DNA of 64,000 bases from Hydractinia symbiolongicarpus (GCF_029227915.1 NC_079886.1:8122001-8186000), one strand, 5' to 3'; counted from the first letter of the stretch, positions 14,301 to 24,052 are shown. The notes: generated by a model not told the origin, from the letters alone. Numbers and translations: made by a program.

Positions 14301-14504
14301 CTTTGCAGTCCTGTTGTGATGACAGCAAATTTAGTGACAGCATCCTCGACAAGTCTATCTCCATCAGCGTTGATGAAAATGTTTAATAGTATTGAGATTA
14401 GTTGCATCAGTACGGGCTCGTGTGGTTCAACGTCGGTTGCCGTCGCTTCAGTTGAAGGGAGTGTGAACAATCTTCAAGATCCACTTACGTTCATAGAGTT
14501 ATAA
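8343..14504 (+). CDS. PHGDH: D-3-phosphoglycerate dehydrogenase (10 exons)
   Basis: Catalyses NAD-dependent oxidation of 3-phosphoglycerate to 3-phosphohydroxypyruvate, the first cytosolic step of serine synthesis. Exons: 8343-8477, 9414-9565, 9675-9740, 9925-9979, 10065-10163, 10787-10919, 11012-11173, 12058-12203, 13440-13685, 14184-14504. All junctions are GT-AG and the sum is 1,515 nt, 504 aa. Visible motifs: GRAGTGVDN (residues 73-81), nucleotide-binding GLGRIG (151-156), NAD-contacting Asp174 in GFDP, and the family catalytic trio Arg235 (VARGG), Glu264 (VTEPP) and His284 (PHLGAS). The C-terminal part (from about 310) aligns by eye with the regulatory region of the animal enzyme, slightly shorter than the 533-aa human protein. 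The start was chosen because [12 protein letters not shown] matches the animal N-terminus. All catalytic residues are present, so the gene looks functional. Confidence 0.96.
9118..9171. repeat. 27-bp tandem duplication in PHGDH intron 1
   Basis: A 27-base unit starting TTTAATGTGTTCGTGATAAC occurs twice back to back (9118-9144 and 9145-9171) without differences by eye, which suggests a recent duplication. It lies in the intron and no function is visible. Confidence 0.85.
12751..12992. mobile_element. 242-bp MITE with TA duplication in PHGDH intron 8
   Basis: The left end reads TA|CGGGGACAC and the right end GAGTCCCCG|TA, giving short terminal inverted repeats and a TA duplication (12749-12750 and 12993-12994) as for Tc1/mariner-type MITEs. 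Inside are two large hairpins, one around 12790-12860 rich in TTGTTGCA and one at 12914-12984. No open frame of its own is present. It lies between PHGDH exons 8 and 9. Confidence 0.65.
12914..12984. repeat. long near-perfect hairpin
   Basis: The arms 12914-12944 and 12954-12984 are reverse complements with about one mismatch over 31 bases, around a loop of about 9 bases. The arms contain TTTTCATGCGATTGCAAC. The hairpin is the right half of the surrounding MITE. If the intron is transcribed it would fold into a stem of the size of small-RNA precursors. Confidence 0.8.
13095..13160. repeat. 26-bp direct repeat, 40-bp spacing
   Basis: The 26-base word beginning GTGTCTTTTGAAATAATCCG is present at 13095-13120 and again at 13135-13160, identical by eye, in PHGDH intron 9. 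It is a local duplication with no further copies seen nearby. Confidence 0.85.
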
Positions 14505-16387
14505 AGTCAGTAATAGGAGCGAAATTAATAGACTTTGTATTTCTGTCTGTTTAAAGTTCTTTTTTTCTATACTTTCTAATACTTTGTAAGGTTTTTTACC
14601 ATATGTTTTACTTCCATGTATGAACGGTAATTCAATGCTTTTTAAACTTTGACGTAATCCTTAAAACAATTTATGCGGACGTTTAGTAACTAAATAACCG
14701 CCCTCTGCTGAATAAGCGCCCCCGATTGGCTTTTCTTCTAAGTAAGAAATTTGTTTCTTTGGGGACGTATTTGAACACTACCTTAAAAGTTGATTAATTA
14801 TTTTCGCGAGGTAAAATTTTCGCCGATCAGTCATATTTTTCAAAGATTTTTGTTATGCCAGTGAACCATTTTAAGGTTTTTCGCGGATAATAATTTTTTT
14901 CGAATCTACTAGTTCTTTTTCGCAATTAGAAGGGCCGATTTGAGGTAAGAAAACCTTCAACTGAATTTGTCGTATCACACAGAATGACCATTATTTTATA
15001 TCAGCTACAAAAAGAAAAAATTTTCCTAAAAAAACATTTCCCGACGAATAATTTTAGCGAAAAAAATTTTCTAGTAATTTCAGATTTATTTTCGCGACTT
15101 GATTAATATTCGTAACCTCACGAAAATTAATCAACTTAGTGTATTTTAATGTTAGCTAGATTATTATAATTTGTGTTAACATAAAAATGTTTTACATGCT
15201 GAGTTGCGTACAGTTTTACAGAAATGTCAACACAGTGTTACTACTTTTTGAGTCAATTCGGAATAAGTGCCCGTTTGGAATGTTTTTAGTTTTTCGACAG
15301 CGCCCAGGGCATTTGTGCATATAACTTCATTTTTGACAACACTTTCCAATGCGTTTATTCTAGGTTTAATAAATACTTCAAATAACTCTTAATACTTATT
15401 ATATTCAATTTAATGTTATATATTTATAGACGATTATTTATAGTTTAATATTTGTTAGGAATGACATTATAAAATGTCAGGGAATATTTATTTAGTTGTT
15501 ATTGTTTTAAAGGGGTGTTAAATATGTCGTCTTTACCTTCAGTTTTCTGCTTTTAAACTGTGTAAAATGATAACCATGTCCAAGGAAGGGGGGATTCGAA
15601 CTATGACCAATGTGTTATTAGTTAAAACATGTTAGGCGTTCGGAAATTTCGTTGGTGTTTATTTTATCTGACCTTTCGAAATATTTGAATTGGCTGCAAT
15701 TTCGGGTGCCTACTCTGTCCGAAAAAAAGTCAGGAATATCAGCATTTTTTTTATGTCCAGAAAAATGTCAGGAATTTTAGAGGTTCAATCTATTTAGATT
15801 TTCCTTCTCCAAAGGTTGACTTTGTCGGATGTATTTATGCCTACTAAGGTAACCCGTGCTACTGCTGTATTATTAGCATGATTTTTATGCAGTTCTGTCA
15901 TTATGCTTGTAAATTTACATGTGTTTTTGCGCAATCTTGAATCCTGAAGAATGTCTACCTGTCCAAATTAAAAATTTCGATAAGGGACGCAATTCTGCGA
16001 GGACGATCTGAAACGACAACGAAACGGAGCTATGTCGTCAGCTTAAATAAATGGCCGTTCGATTATCCAGGTACGAGCAGGCGATTGGTTAATGGTTGCA
16101 TGGCCTGTGCAGGCAGTCGCTTGGGTTGTTGAGGTAGGGGCAGCACGGTTGGTGGCATTGATCGCATCGTTGCAGTGGCCTGAAGTGCAGCCTTGTTCCC
16201 AGGGCTTGTAGCTTTTCTTGATACAAGGATGCAAAAAAAAAATACAGCTCCTGGCATCGAGGTTGGCCTGAAGTGCTGACACTGTCAACGTTGCGTGGAA
16301 AGTTACAAGGAGCAGTGCTGCAGGCGTTCTAGTAAGCGTTAGGTGTAGGATAAACCATGGCTGATTCCGGAAAAGTCAGTCTGAAAT
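14505..16387. other. PHGDH 3' flank, mostly gene-free
   Basis: Holds the PHGDH 3' UTR and one MITE (14787-15137). A canonical AATAAA close to the stop is not obvious, so the polyadenylation site is unplaced. Short GC-richer open stretches at 16043-16288 lie just beyond the end of the antisense Gypsy remnant and may belong to its 3' part, but nothing in them is recognisable. Confidence 0.4.
14787..15137. mobile_element. ~350-bp MITE with TTTCGCG-rich ends
   Basis: The left end AAGTTGATTAATT followed by TTTCGCGAGGT matches the reverse complement of the right end (ACCTCACGAAAATTAATC then AACTT) with two or three differences. The interior repeats the words TTTCGC and CGCGAA. A diverged relative lies at about 40010-40250. 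The exact target duplication could not be fixed, so boundaries are approximate. Confidence 0.6.
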
Positions 16388-16830
16388 TTAAGTAGAAGTT
16401 GTCTGTTCCTGCTCGACCTTGTGTGTGAGTGTGTAACTGTTATAGGTGCGCAGTTCAACCACGGTACCAAACAGTTTTATTCTGGATATAGCAGCGATCA
16501 CCCACTTTGAGAGGCGAGAGGAGCGAAAAATGCTCATTGCGGATCTCGACAGAGTGGTAAAAACGTTGTTCCATGCTTTGCGCCAGACTGGGGGGGGGGA
16601 CATACTCATTTGTTAACTTTTTCAAACAGCTGGCAAACGCAAAAGCATCCCGTAGTGGTGTGCTGGTGATATGCGACAGTCTGGGTCGAGAGTATTGAGG
16701 AACCGGCCTGTATCAAGCTAGATGGCTCCGTGTAGGAGCGAAAACGACGTTTAGTACATTTGACTGCTACCTCAGCACGGTCATTGGATTGTGGGATGAT
16801 AGGAAGAGGATAAAGGATATCGCGGATACA
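16388..16830 (-). pseudogene. integrase C-terminal remnant (Gypsy pol)
   Basis: On the minus strand, around 16830-16640, a stretch containing PQSNDRAEVAVK matches the conserved end of the retroviral-type integrase core in Gypsy elements. Around 16610-16388, two frames together show LSPLKVGDR and GTVVELR, which resemble the module after the integrase core. Stops and frame changes break it throughout. Known for the family: integrase inserts the cDNA copy. Here it is non-functional. Confidence 0.65.
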
Positions 16831-17088
16831 CCAACGAGTGAAAAATCACTGGTAGTTAGTTTTTGAATTCCGGTGTCCACTTATGGTGACGAGGACACAA
16901 GATTGGTCGGAACGGTTCTACATGGTCATGCAGTTGAGCATAATTAGCAAATAAGTTGATGAGCCCAAACCAACCTTGGATATCAATGGTTGACGTAGGT
17001 GTTGGGGGACCTTGGATGTCATTGTAGAATTTTAATAGTGGGTCCTGTTGTTGATGATATGGAGAAAGGGCATAAGCAAAGGGTATAA

Positions 17089-17412
17089 TTAAGCATATGA
17101 AATGGCGGTCACTGTCCCTGAGCGGTACACTATGGTATTCGTTCCATGCGTCTGTGACGGACTTTTAGGTACTGTGAGGTACATGTCTGGTAAGATTAAT
17201 TCGGCATTATGAGTTCCACGTCCGCAATATTTGTTAATAGGAGACAGATCCAATGTATGGCGTTGTGATCCATCGGGCTTCCTGGTAACTACTATTTGGT
17301 GGCACAATTTGACGGGCTTGTCGAAAGGTGTTCTGTCAATCACTCCATGGGCTCCGTCGCAGAGGATATCAGCATGTACTTTTTCCTGCCAATCAGAGTG
17401 GTACGGTGGCAT
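17089..17412 (-). pseudogene. reverse transcriptase N-terminal remnant (Gypsy pol)
   Basis: An open stretch of 107 codons shows CHQIVVTRKPDG followed by LDLSPINKYC, the start of the finger/palm region of Ty3/Gypsy reverse transcriptase, where the normal motif continues into the catalytic palm. That catalytic part is not recognisable downstream. The fragment is inactive. Its motifs are clear enough that the superfamily assignment is solid. Confidence 0.8.
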
Positions 17413-17858
17413 ACCACAGGTGTAACACTATCTTGGAGGTGCATCTCTACTTATGGGCCGTTCCTTCATTGTGGAAATGAGCTTACTCCCCGGGTACTTT
17501 TTGTATATACATTTATTTGTCTATACCGACCGGCTCCGGGAACTACGGGAATCCACGCGTTTTCGGTTTCCGCCGATTTAAATGCTTTTATTCGGCGTCT
17601 GATCGAAAGTGATACCATTATTACATTTTTTAGAAGCCTGTGCAAGTAGCTGACGGTGTTCTATGGCCATGGCGCCTATGAGACGACTTCTGACGTCGTA
17701 GTACATTGAGACCGGAAGGACTAGACCGATGGCCACCTCTTTTGGCTCGTGGAACCACGTGATTTTCGTGTAAGGACCTTATTAGGCTGCAAAAAGCCAT
17801 ATTGTAGGATCTCAGAGCTACAGGCGTGGCATATGCTGTGGAACTTCGTTCTGAACTT

Positions 17859-18074
17859 TCAGGTTTTAGCCTTTTCCTGCACTCGAGTCGCAAAGGTGCG
17901 AAATGGTTCGTCAGGTTCTTGGTGCAATGCGACTAGGTCGGATATGAGCACAACAAGAGCAACTGGTTTGACAGCAATTGACTTTAGGGTTTGGAGAGCA
18001 TATTCCAGCTGTATTGCAGTAAATGTAGGGTGTGCCCGGAGAACGATATTTTCCAAGTCCTCATATTGGTGCAC
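17859..18074 (-). pseudogene. gag-like remnant
   Basis: A 71-codon open stretch with ALQTLKSIAVKPVA and a tail containing EPFRTFATRVQEKA resembles the Gag region of Gypsy-type elements seen in invertebrates (EPFR-FA-RV-KA pattern). It is placed upstream of the pol fragments in the same orientation, as expected. The assignment rests on pattern memory and the neighbouring pol remnants. Confidence 0.55.
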
Positions 18075-18153
18075 TTAAGCAAACTGCTCAGGTGCAGTGG
18101 CTCAATTATGCGAATGTCATGTATCAGGATAAAAAAAACGTAAAAAGTAAATA

Positions 18154-18239
18154 CACCGGCTCACAGTTTCAAAAAATTACTGCGCGCGCATATCACAACA
18201 TTACGTAATACATATGCGCGCGCAGAAAAGGCAGTAAAG
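18154..18239 (+). repeat. left 86-bp terminal inverted repeat
   Basis: Matches the right end (23011-23096) with about four mismatches. It contains its own inverted repeat, CTGCGCGCGCATAT and ATATGCGCGCGCAG, around a centre with TTACGTAA (18201-18208). It lies ~85 bp upstream of the transposase start codon and so probably acts as both transposase target and promoter. Confidence 0.92.
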
Positions 18240-18322
18240 TATCTTTCGCTCAGGGAAGTCAAAGGCAAAGAACGTTTTATTTCAGAACTTATACTTAGAT
18301 TTTTCAAGAAAATTTGGTTATA

Positions 18323-20305
18323 ATGGATCCACCAAGTAAAAAAAGAAAACGATCAGTGACGTGTGCGGTTTTGAATTGTGCCAACAGCGAGTACAACCTT
18401 GAAGTTTGGAGAGATAACATCTGTGATGTTCACAATGTTATCAGACGTTCTGATGCATGCTCATGTAAAGAACCTTACAGGTGAGAAAATATTTTACACA
18501 AGATTAAGTGTTTATAGCCAGAAACTAGCAGTAACTAGCAAATACCAAAGGCAATAAAGGGTAGCTTTTAGGTCTTGCTAAAGGGCTAGCTAGCTAAGTA
18601 TATATATATATATATTTATATATTTATATATATAGCTAGAGCTATATATATATACTATTTTTTTGTTTTTATTTTTAGCTTGTTCACCTTTCCTTCTAAA
18701 ACCAAGAGAGCTGATGCTCATAATAAATGGAGGCAACTTATTAATCGTGCCAGCCCAAAAAATCCAGCAAAATTGATGACAGCTAGACCCAAACAACGGG
18801 TTTGTTCCAAACATTTTGTTGGAGGGGAACTATCATACGAGCATCCTTATCCAACTCTATGTCTTGGTTATGAATCAGCTTCAAGGACTGAGAAGTTTGT
18901 ACCCTCTGCAACACGTCGACGAAAGTTGTCATACTCAACATCGTCATCAAAAAAACAAACATCTAAAACGGAGAAAGTGGATCCCAATATTGAAAGTCCT
19001 TGTATTAGTAGCGTAGCATCAAACAGTGACATTAATATTGATATTCAATCTTGTATTTCTTCACCATTACCAGAGTTATTGTCACCTAATAGTACAGTAT
19101 CATCTATGTTTTCACCCCCACAAGAGATGATTTCACCTAACCTTGTTTCACATCAAGATAATGCAGATTTTATAGTTTCGGATTCAACTAAGGAAAGAGA
19201 ATTACTTTTAAATTCACTCTCTGAAAATATCTTGAAACTAAAGGCCAAAAACAAACTTTTAAAGAAAAAAATCAAGTCACTTACCACAACAAAAAATTTA
19301 TTTAAAAATCAATTCAATAAACAATCTGCCACCCTTAATATGTTACATAAATCTGTTAACAATTGTTCATGCAAGTTACCTTTATATAAAAGTCTATTAA
19401 AATCAGATAAAAAATGTGACTTTTACACTGGTATTATAACTCTCAAATTATTTGCACATGACATAATAACACCTTTGGTTCGCAGAAGATGGAGAGGTGT
19501 TAAAAAAACTTCAACTGGCATATTTCGTAATTTTAAAAAAATACCCAAGAGATTTGGCCCTGCTCGAAAGTTATGCAGCAAAGATGAATTTCTTTTATTT
19601 TTAATGAAACTGAGACTTGGTTTACTAAATGAAGATTTGGCAGACCGTTTTAGTATTTCAGAAGGTTTAGTCAGTGGTATTATAGCATCTTGGCTTAAAG
19701 CTTCTTCGTCTGTTTTATCCAATATGGTTGAGGTTCCGGAAAAAGGCAATATCACAGCAACTTTACCAGAAAGATTCAAATCAATGCCTGACATTCATTC
19801 TATTTTAGATGCTACTGAAGTTTTTATTGAAACACCTAAGAACTTGGACTTACAACGGAGTACTTGGAGTCAATATAAACATCATAATACTTTAAAAATC
19901 TTAGTTTGTATTGCACCAAACTCATCGATCATTTTTTTATCAAAGGCTTATGGGGGAGCAATATCAGATAAAGAGGTTACAAACAAATGTGGTTATCTTG
20001 ATCTTGTTCCTAGCTATTCTCAAATTATGTATGACAAGGGGTTTAATTTAACAAAGGAATGTGAAAGTCGTTTTATCTCAATTGCAGTACCTCCTGGTAA
20101 AAGAGGAAGTGCCCAAATGACTCCTGCGGAAATACGAAAAACAAAACGGATTGCAAATTTAAGAATCCTCGTTGAACAGGTTATTAGAAGACTCAAGTCA
20201 TTTCGTATCTTAGGTTCAGAGTACCCAATCAGTATGAATAAACTGTTCGATGATGTTGTTATTGTGTGCGGAGCGTTATGTAACCTTAGAAAATCTATTA
20301 TCTGA
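18323..20305 (+). CDS. THAP-domain DDE transposase
   Basis: Catalyses excision and insertion of the element. Exons 18323-18480 and 18679-20305 (GT-AG) give 594 aa. A basic KKRKR follows the start. The THAP zinc-finger region (about 12-110) has C14-x4-C19 and a distant C95-x2-H98, with the typical FTFP and W residues between. An insertion of about 25 residues contains C34, H37, C46 and C48. A lysine-rich coiled coil (about 225-275) precedes an HTH (about 355-405) and a DDE_Tnp_4-like core with candidate catalytic D430 (LDATE), D505 (YDKGF) and E552 (VEQVIRRLK). There are no stops or frame breaks, so it is probably active or only recently lost. Start chosen as the only ATG that leads into the THAP cysteines; no earlier in-frame ATG is evident. 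Confidence 0.9.
18599..18656. repeat. TA microsatellite in transposase intron
   Basis: Runs of TATATA interrupted by TTTA and by AGCTAGAGCT occupy much of the 198-bp intron of the THAP transposase, ending just before its polypyrimidine tract. Confidence 0.85.
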
Positions 20306-20379
20306 TTTATATATGAATATATTATATATATATTTTTATAAGGTAATATTTTTTATATATTTACACTTCTATTAAAAAA
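20306..20379. other. shared 3' region of two convergent transposon genes
   Basis: Only 74 bases, nearly all A and T, separate the stop codons of the two convergent genes. Transcripts from each side probably overlap here and end in shared AT-rich polyadenylation sequence. Confidence 0.5.
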
Positions 20380-22621
20380 TTATATTATTACTTGTGTACA
20401 TTTAATACATAGGAAAGAATCAGAGTCCAATGGAATGTCTTCTTCAGTCCTTATCTTAACACAACTAAAGTGAAACCAACCATTACATAAGTCACACATT
20501 ACACTGTTTTCATCAAATGAATTTGGAATATCTGCAATGCTCTTTGTACAAATGCTACAAACATATAAGTCTTTTTTAGCTTGGCGTTTTTGTTTAATTT
20601 TCTTTGTTTTTCCTTTATCATTTGTCTTTTTGAGTATATCCACTGGGCTTTGATTGTTTATGTCATGTGTGTTTTCTTTGTTGTTTTCAGTGTGTGTTGG
20701 ATATATTTTCTGTATTTTTTTATTATTTGGTGAGCCACTGTCAGTGTCATAACAGTTTTCGTATATTAGTGCTGGTGCAAAATGCTTGTACCAAAATAAA
20801 TTTAAGCTTTGTATAATATTGTCGAAAAATTCTTGTTCAAACAAAATTTTTTCTATATAATGGCCATGATGTGTGAAGACAAAGTACCAACAATGACTAA
20901 AACTTGCAATTCCGAGTTGACCTTGTATTTGATAATAGTGACTATGGTTTTTTTTTAAAGAAATGTTTCCATCTTGGTTTTCAAGCTGCTGAAGGGTTAA
21001 GACTGAAGGCTTATCATCTCTGATAGTGTAGGGGCACTTGATTTCTACCAAACCCTATCCACAACAATTACATTCAATTTTTAAATCAGGCGAAGCAGAT
21101 ATATATGGGTAATCTTTAAATACTATTGACCCCACATCCGAAAATAAAACATTTTTATGACCACGTTCCTTTAAAACTTTAACAACAGCAGTTTTTGCAT
21201 GTGGCTCGGTCGCTGTACCGTGACGTGTCGCAAATGTTTCAAAGGGTTTAGCACATAAAAGAGAGTTGACTATGTTTTTTGAAGATTCATTCTCATTGTT
21301 TTCCAATGTTTTCACTCGAGAGCAGATTTTTTTAAAGTTTGAAGCAGTCAGCCTGCCTTCCCTTTGATTATACCATTCAGTAGACTGCGACTGTGTCCTT
21401 GTGTTAATTTCAATAGCTTTTATTTGTGTATTTTCTATGTTAATAGACTTTGTAAATATTTGAACATTTTCCTCGCTTGTTTTATTGTGATCGATTTTAA
21501 ACTTTTTTGCTATTTGCTTTATTCCAAGAGGCATGTCTTCTGCCTGTTCAACTATATTTTTTCGCTTAGTAGTGCCTGTTAATAGCTCAACAAAGCAACT
21601 ATTTGGAGCAAGTGTTTTTAACCTTTCAAAAAGCTTGGCTCTGACATGCCTCGGATCTGTGGAAATAGAGTCAGTAGAAAAGGATTTGTATGCCTCATTA
21701 GTAATGTATACATCACGTTCTGTTGATTTATTTCCTTTTCTATAATGATGTTTGTGAAAGGTCATGTCACATATTGGTCCATTAATTACAGTGGTTTTAG
21801 TCCCTGTGGGAACATTCCATTTAGCAAGTAAACTAGTTGAGCCAGGTTTTGTAGCTCCAGTAGATACAGCAGCCTCTATTCGGAACAACATAGCAATCAC
21901 ATGGTTGCACCCTCCCAATAATCCAGCCACACACGTACAATGAGCTGATTTTATTCTGCCCCCTGGTCTTGCTCCATCTTTTTCAATAATTGCCCATACA
22001 TGATACGGTTTGTTATGGATACTCTGGGAAGGAGTAACACGGCACCTTAAGACACAATATTTAGATTCTTCACAAATGTCATTATAGAAAATTTCTTTAA
22101 CAAAGTTGCAACGGAAATATCTGTAGGATTTTCCTTCCTTGTACTCCGACTCCAATCTTCTTATCAAGCTATCTGTTTTTTGTAAAATTTTTAAATAACT
22201 CTCGATATTTGTGTAATAAACTGATGGCCATTTTCGTAAACCACTGCCTTTTTGTTCTGCCAACCAACCGTTTGTGATATCTAACGGATCGGGTATGTGT
22301 TCCTCTTCGACAACTAACTTTTTTTGATACTCAGCTAGAAGTAGTCTTTCGCGTCTTTCAACATCTCTATCTATGGGAATATTTTCTTCGTAGGCTGAGA
22401 AAGCTCTGGAAAAAAATATTTTTATTTAAAAAACAAGGTATTCACCACTCAAGCTATTCAACACTTGACTAAAGAACAAACCTGCACACCAAAGTTTCAA
22501 AATCTCCCTCAGTTGACTTGGAACGAAGATTTAAATAAGTTTTTAGTGCATTTTCACTCCACATTTTAAAATCTTGCAACGTATTTTCCTTATAAAGGGA
22601 TGCTTCTAAGTTCGATGACAT
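20380..22621 (-). pseudogene. SWIM-YqaJ nuclease-PHD protein with an in-frame stop
   Basis: Accessory protein of the THAP transposon. Exons 22621-22482 and 22405-20380 would give 721 codons. Order: SWIM-type zinc finger (C203-x-C205-x7-C213-x-H215); YqaJ/lambda-exonuclease-like domain with GTATEPHAK, SPD (D487) and EIKCP (E501, K503), then QIQGQ; Lys-rich linker; PHD finger (about 663-717, CSIC, CDLCNGWFHFSC, CIKC). A TAG at 21057-21055 (codon 497) falls between the catalytic Asp and the E-x-K motif; the same frame continues on both sides, so it looks like a single recent nonsense change. What the nuclease does in transposition is not established. Start ATG at 22621; the GTG further upstream in frame was not used. 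Confidence 0.85.
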
Positions 22622-23010
22622 AATTAAATTAACTGTATATTTGTTTTCCACTGATAAAAATCGAAAGAGAAAGTAATCGCAAAAAAACCCACGTGCGCTA
22701 CTTTAGACAGCGTGTTTACGAGTTGATAAATAGATATCTACTTTGCTTCTTTTGATCTGGTATTTACACTGCTTTCTCAGTTTTAAAACAAAGATGGAAA
22801 ACGATACAGCGATCTTTGGTTTCTCTTGCGCTGCATGCGCCTTATTTTTGTTATACATAGATGAATTATAGCTGAAAAAGGTATTATTACATCTAGGTAG
22901 AGGCATTATTATTTGTTTTTTATCATATCAAAGCTTAGTTGGGTGATTTTTATGATTTCCAAGGCAAAAACAAGCTAGGGACTCGTATTTCTACGTTGTT
23001 TGTTTACATT

Positions 23011-23096
23011 CTTTACTGCCTTTTCTGCGCGCGCATGTGTATTACGTAATGTTATGATATGCGCGCGCAGTATTTTTTTGAAACTGTGAGCCCGTG
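23011..23096 (-). repeat. right 86-bp terminal inverted repeat
   Basis: Reverse complement of the left end with about four mismatches, including the nested GCGCGC palindrome and TTACGTAA (23042-23049). It lies ~390 bp upstream of the YqaJ gene start, so each of the two genes is read inward from one end. Confidence 0.92.
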
Positions 23097-23098
23097 TA

Positions 23099-23850
23099 TT
23101 AATATCAGGTCCAGTAAAGATGAAAACATGGATAAAGACCATTAAAACCAGTAACCAAAATATACTATGGAATGAATATTTTCATCCGAAAAATATAATA
23201 TAATTATACAACAGAATGTCTTTTTATTAGTAGGGATATCTCGCGATCAGGTTAGACGCTTAGTAAAAAGGATTGATTCTGACTTTTATACTCTACAAAT
23301 TCCCCTAATACACCCTTAGATAATTCTCACCTAAAATAGCACCATGAATAGGTCTATTACAATTAGCTCCTGGATAATTGCGACCAGAAAATAATTTTTG
23401 CTCCGGATGGTTGACTGTTTTCTATTTAGTGAAAGTGAGGAAAATACATTTTCGGTGTTGAAGAATTCTGATTGTGCCAACTTACTCTGGTAAACTTTTT
23501 TTAGTCTTATACCACGAGGGACACGAGGTAATATTTTTCAGAAATTCAATTTCAATTCAATTTTGTTGACAAATGTCAAAACACACCTGTCCAATATTTA
23601 ACATTTTATCACCAAGGAAAGAATTCGGTATATTACCTGCATTCTGATTGGTTGGGAATGCAAAAATGTTGTCTTAGAATTGTTGCGAAAAGTTGCAACA
23701 TGAAGATTTTTTCAGGTTATTTTTAACCAGTAATATTTTTTTGTTACTCACAACATTCAATTTTTAATTTTAAGGGATAACATAAATCTATTACTATGAC
23801 ATGGCACTAACAGCTGTATTACGTAATAGTTGCGTGTAGCATTAAATAAA
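23099..23850. other. spacer between the two DNA transposons
   Basis: About 750 bases without a gene. A stretch near 23510-23720 (ACGAGGGACACGAGG, GATTGGTTGGGAATG, GTTGCGAAAAGTTGCAACA) loosely resembles sequence around the MITE in PHGDH intron 8 and may be an old relative. Confidence 0.35.
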
Positions 23851-23852
23851 TA

Positions 23853-24052
23853 CAGTTGACTCTCTCTATCTCGACTACCCTCTATCTCGAACATCTCTCT
23901 ATCTCGAACCAAAGTCTCGGTCCCTTGGACATTTGTGTAGGCTCTAAGCTATTTTCCTCTCTTTATCTCGAACCTCTCTATCTCGAATACCTCTCTATCT
24001 CGAACCAAAATCTCGGTCCCGTCTGACTGTTCCTCTCTCTATCTCGAACTTT
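23853..24052 (+). repeat. left-end array of CTCTCTATCTCGAAC motifs
   Basis: Seven close copies of a 15-base word, CTCTCTATCTCGAAC, occur at irregular spacing in the first 200 bases. The third and sixth are each followed by an AAAGTCTCGGTCCC-type extension. The right end carries two inverted and two looser direct copies (26550-26630). Repeated subterminal words are commonly transposase binding sites; that role here is inference. Confidence 0.8.

Larger units (their letters stand above)
16388..18074 (-). mobile_element. degenerate Ty3/Gypsy-type retroelement
   Basis: Read on the minus strand from 18074 down, fragments occur in the order gag-like, reverse-transcriptase-like, integrase-like and C-terminal pol-like, as in Ty3/Gypsy elements. 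All are interrupted by stops and frame changes. The span is far too short for a full pol, so most of the reverse transcriptase, RNase H and integrase has been lost. No LTR pair was found. The tract is visibly more GC-rich than its surroundings. It is a fossil and cannot encode an active element. The THAP/YqaJ transposon sits only ~80 bases from its gag end. Confidence 0.75.
18154..23096. mobile_element. THAP/DDE + YqaJ DNA transposon (ISL2EU/PHIS-like)
   Basis: Starts CACCGGCTCACAG after TA (18152-18153) and ends CTGTGAGCCCGTG before TA (23097-23098), so a 2-bp TA duplication bounds a 4,943-bp element. It encodes a THAP-DDE transposase (+) and a YqaJ-type nuclease (-) arranged convergently. 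That gene pair, the DDE_Tnp_4-type catalytic core and a 2-bp duplication are what is known of ISL2EU-like members of the PIF/Harbinger-IS5 group. The 86-bp ends differ at only about four positions and the transposase is open, so the copy looks young. The YqaJ gene carries one nonsense codon. Confidence 0.88.

Noticed and set aside
17231-17649. Plus-strand frames across the Gypsy remnant
   Set aside because: They are the antisense of recognisable reverse transcriptase and carry no domain themselves.
23819-23826. TTACGTAA just left of the Tigger element
   Set aside because: Same word as in the THAP transposon ends but without the surrounding arms; likely chance.
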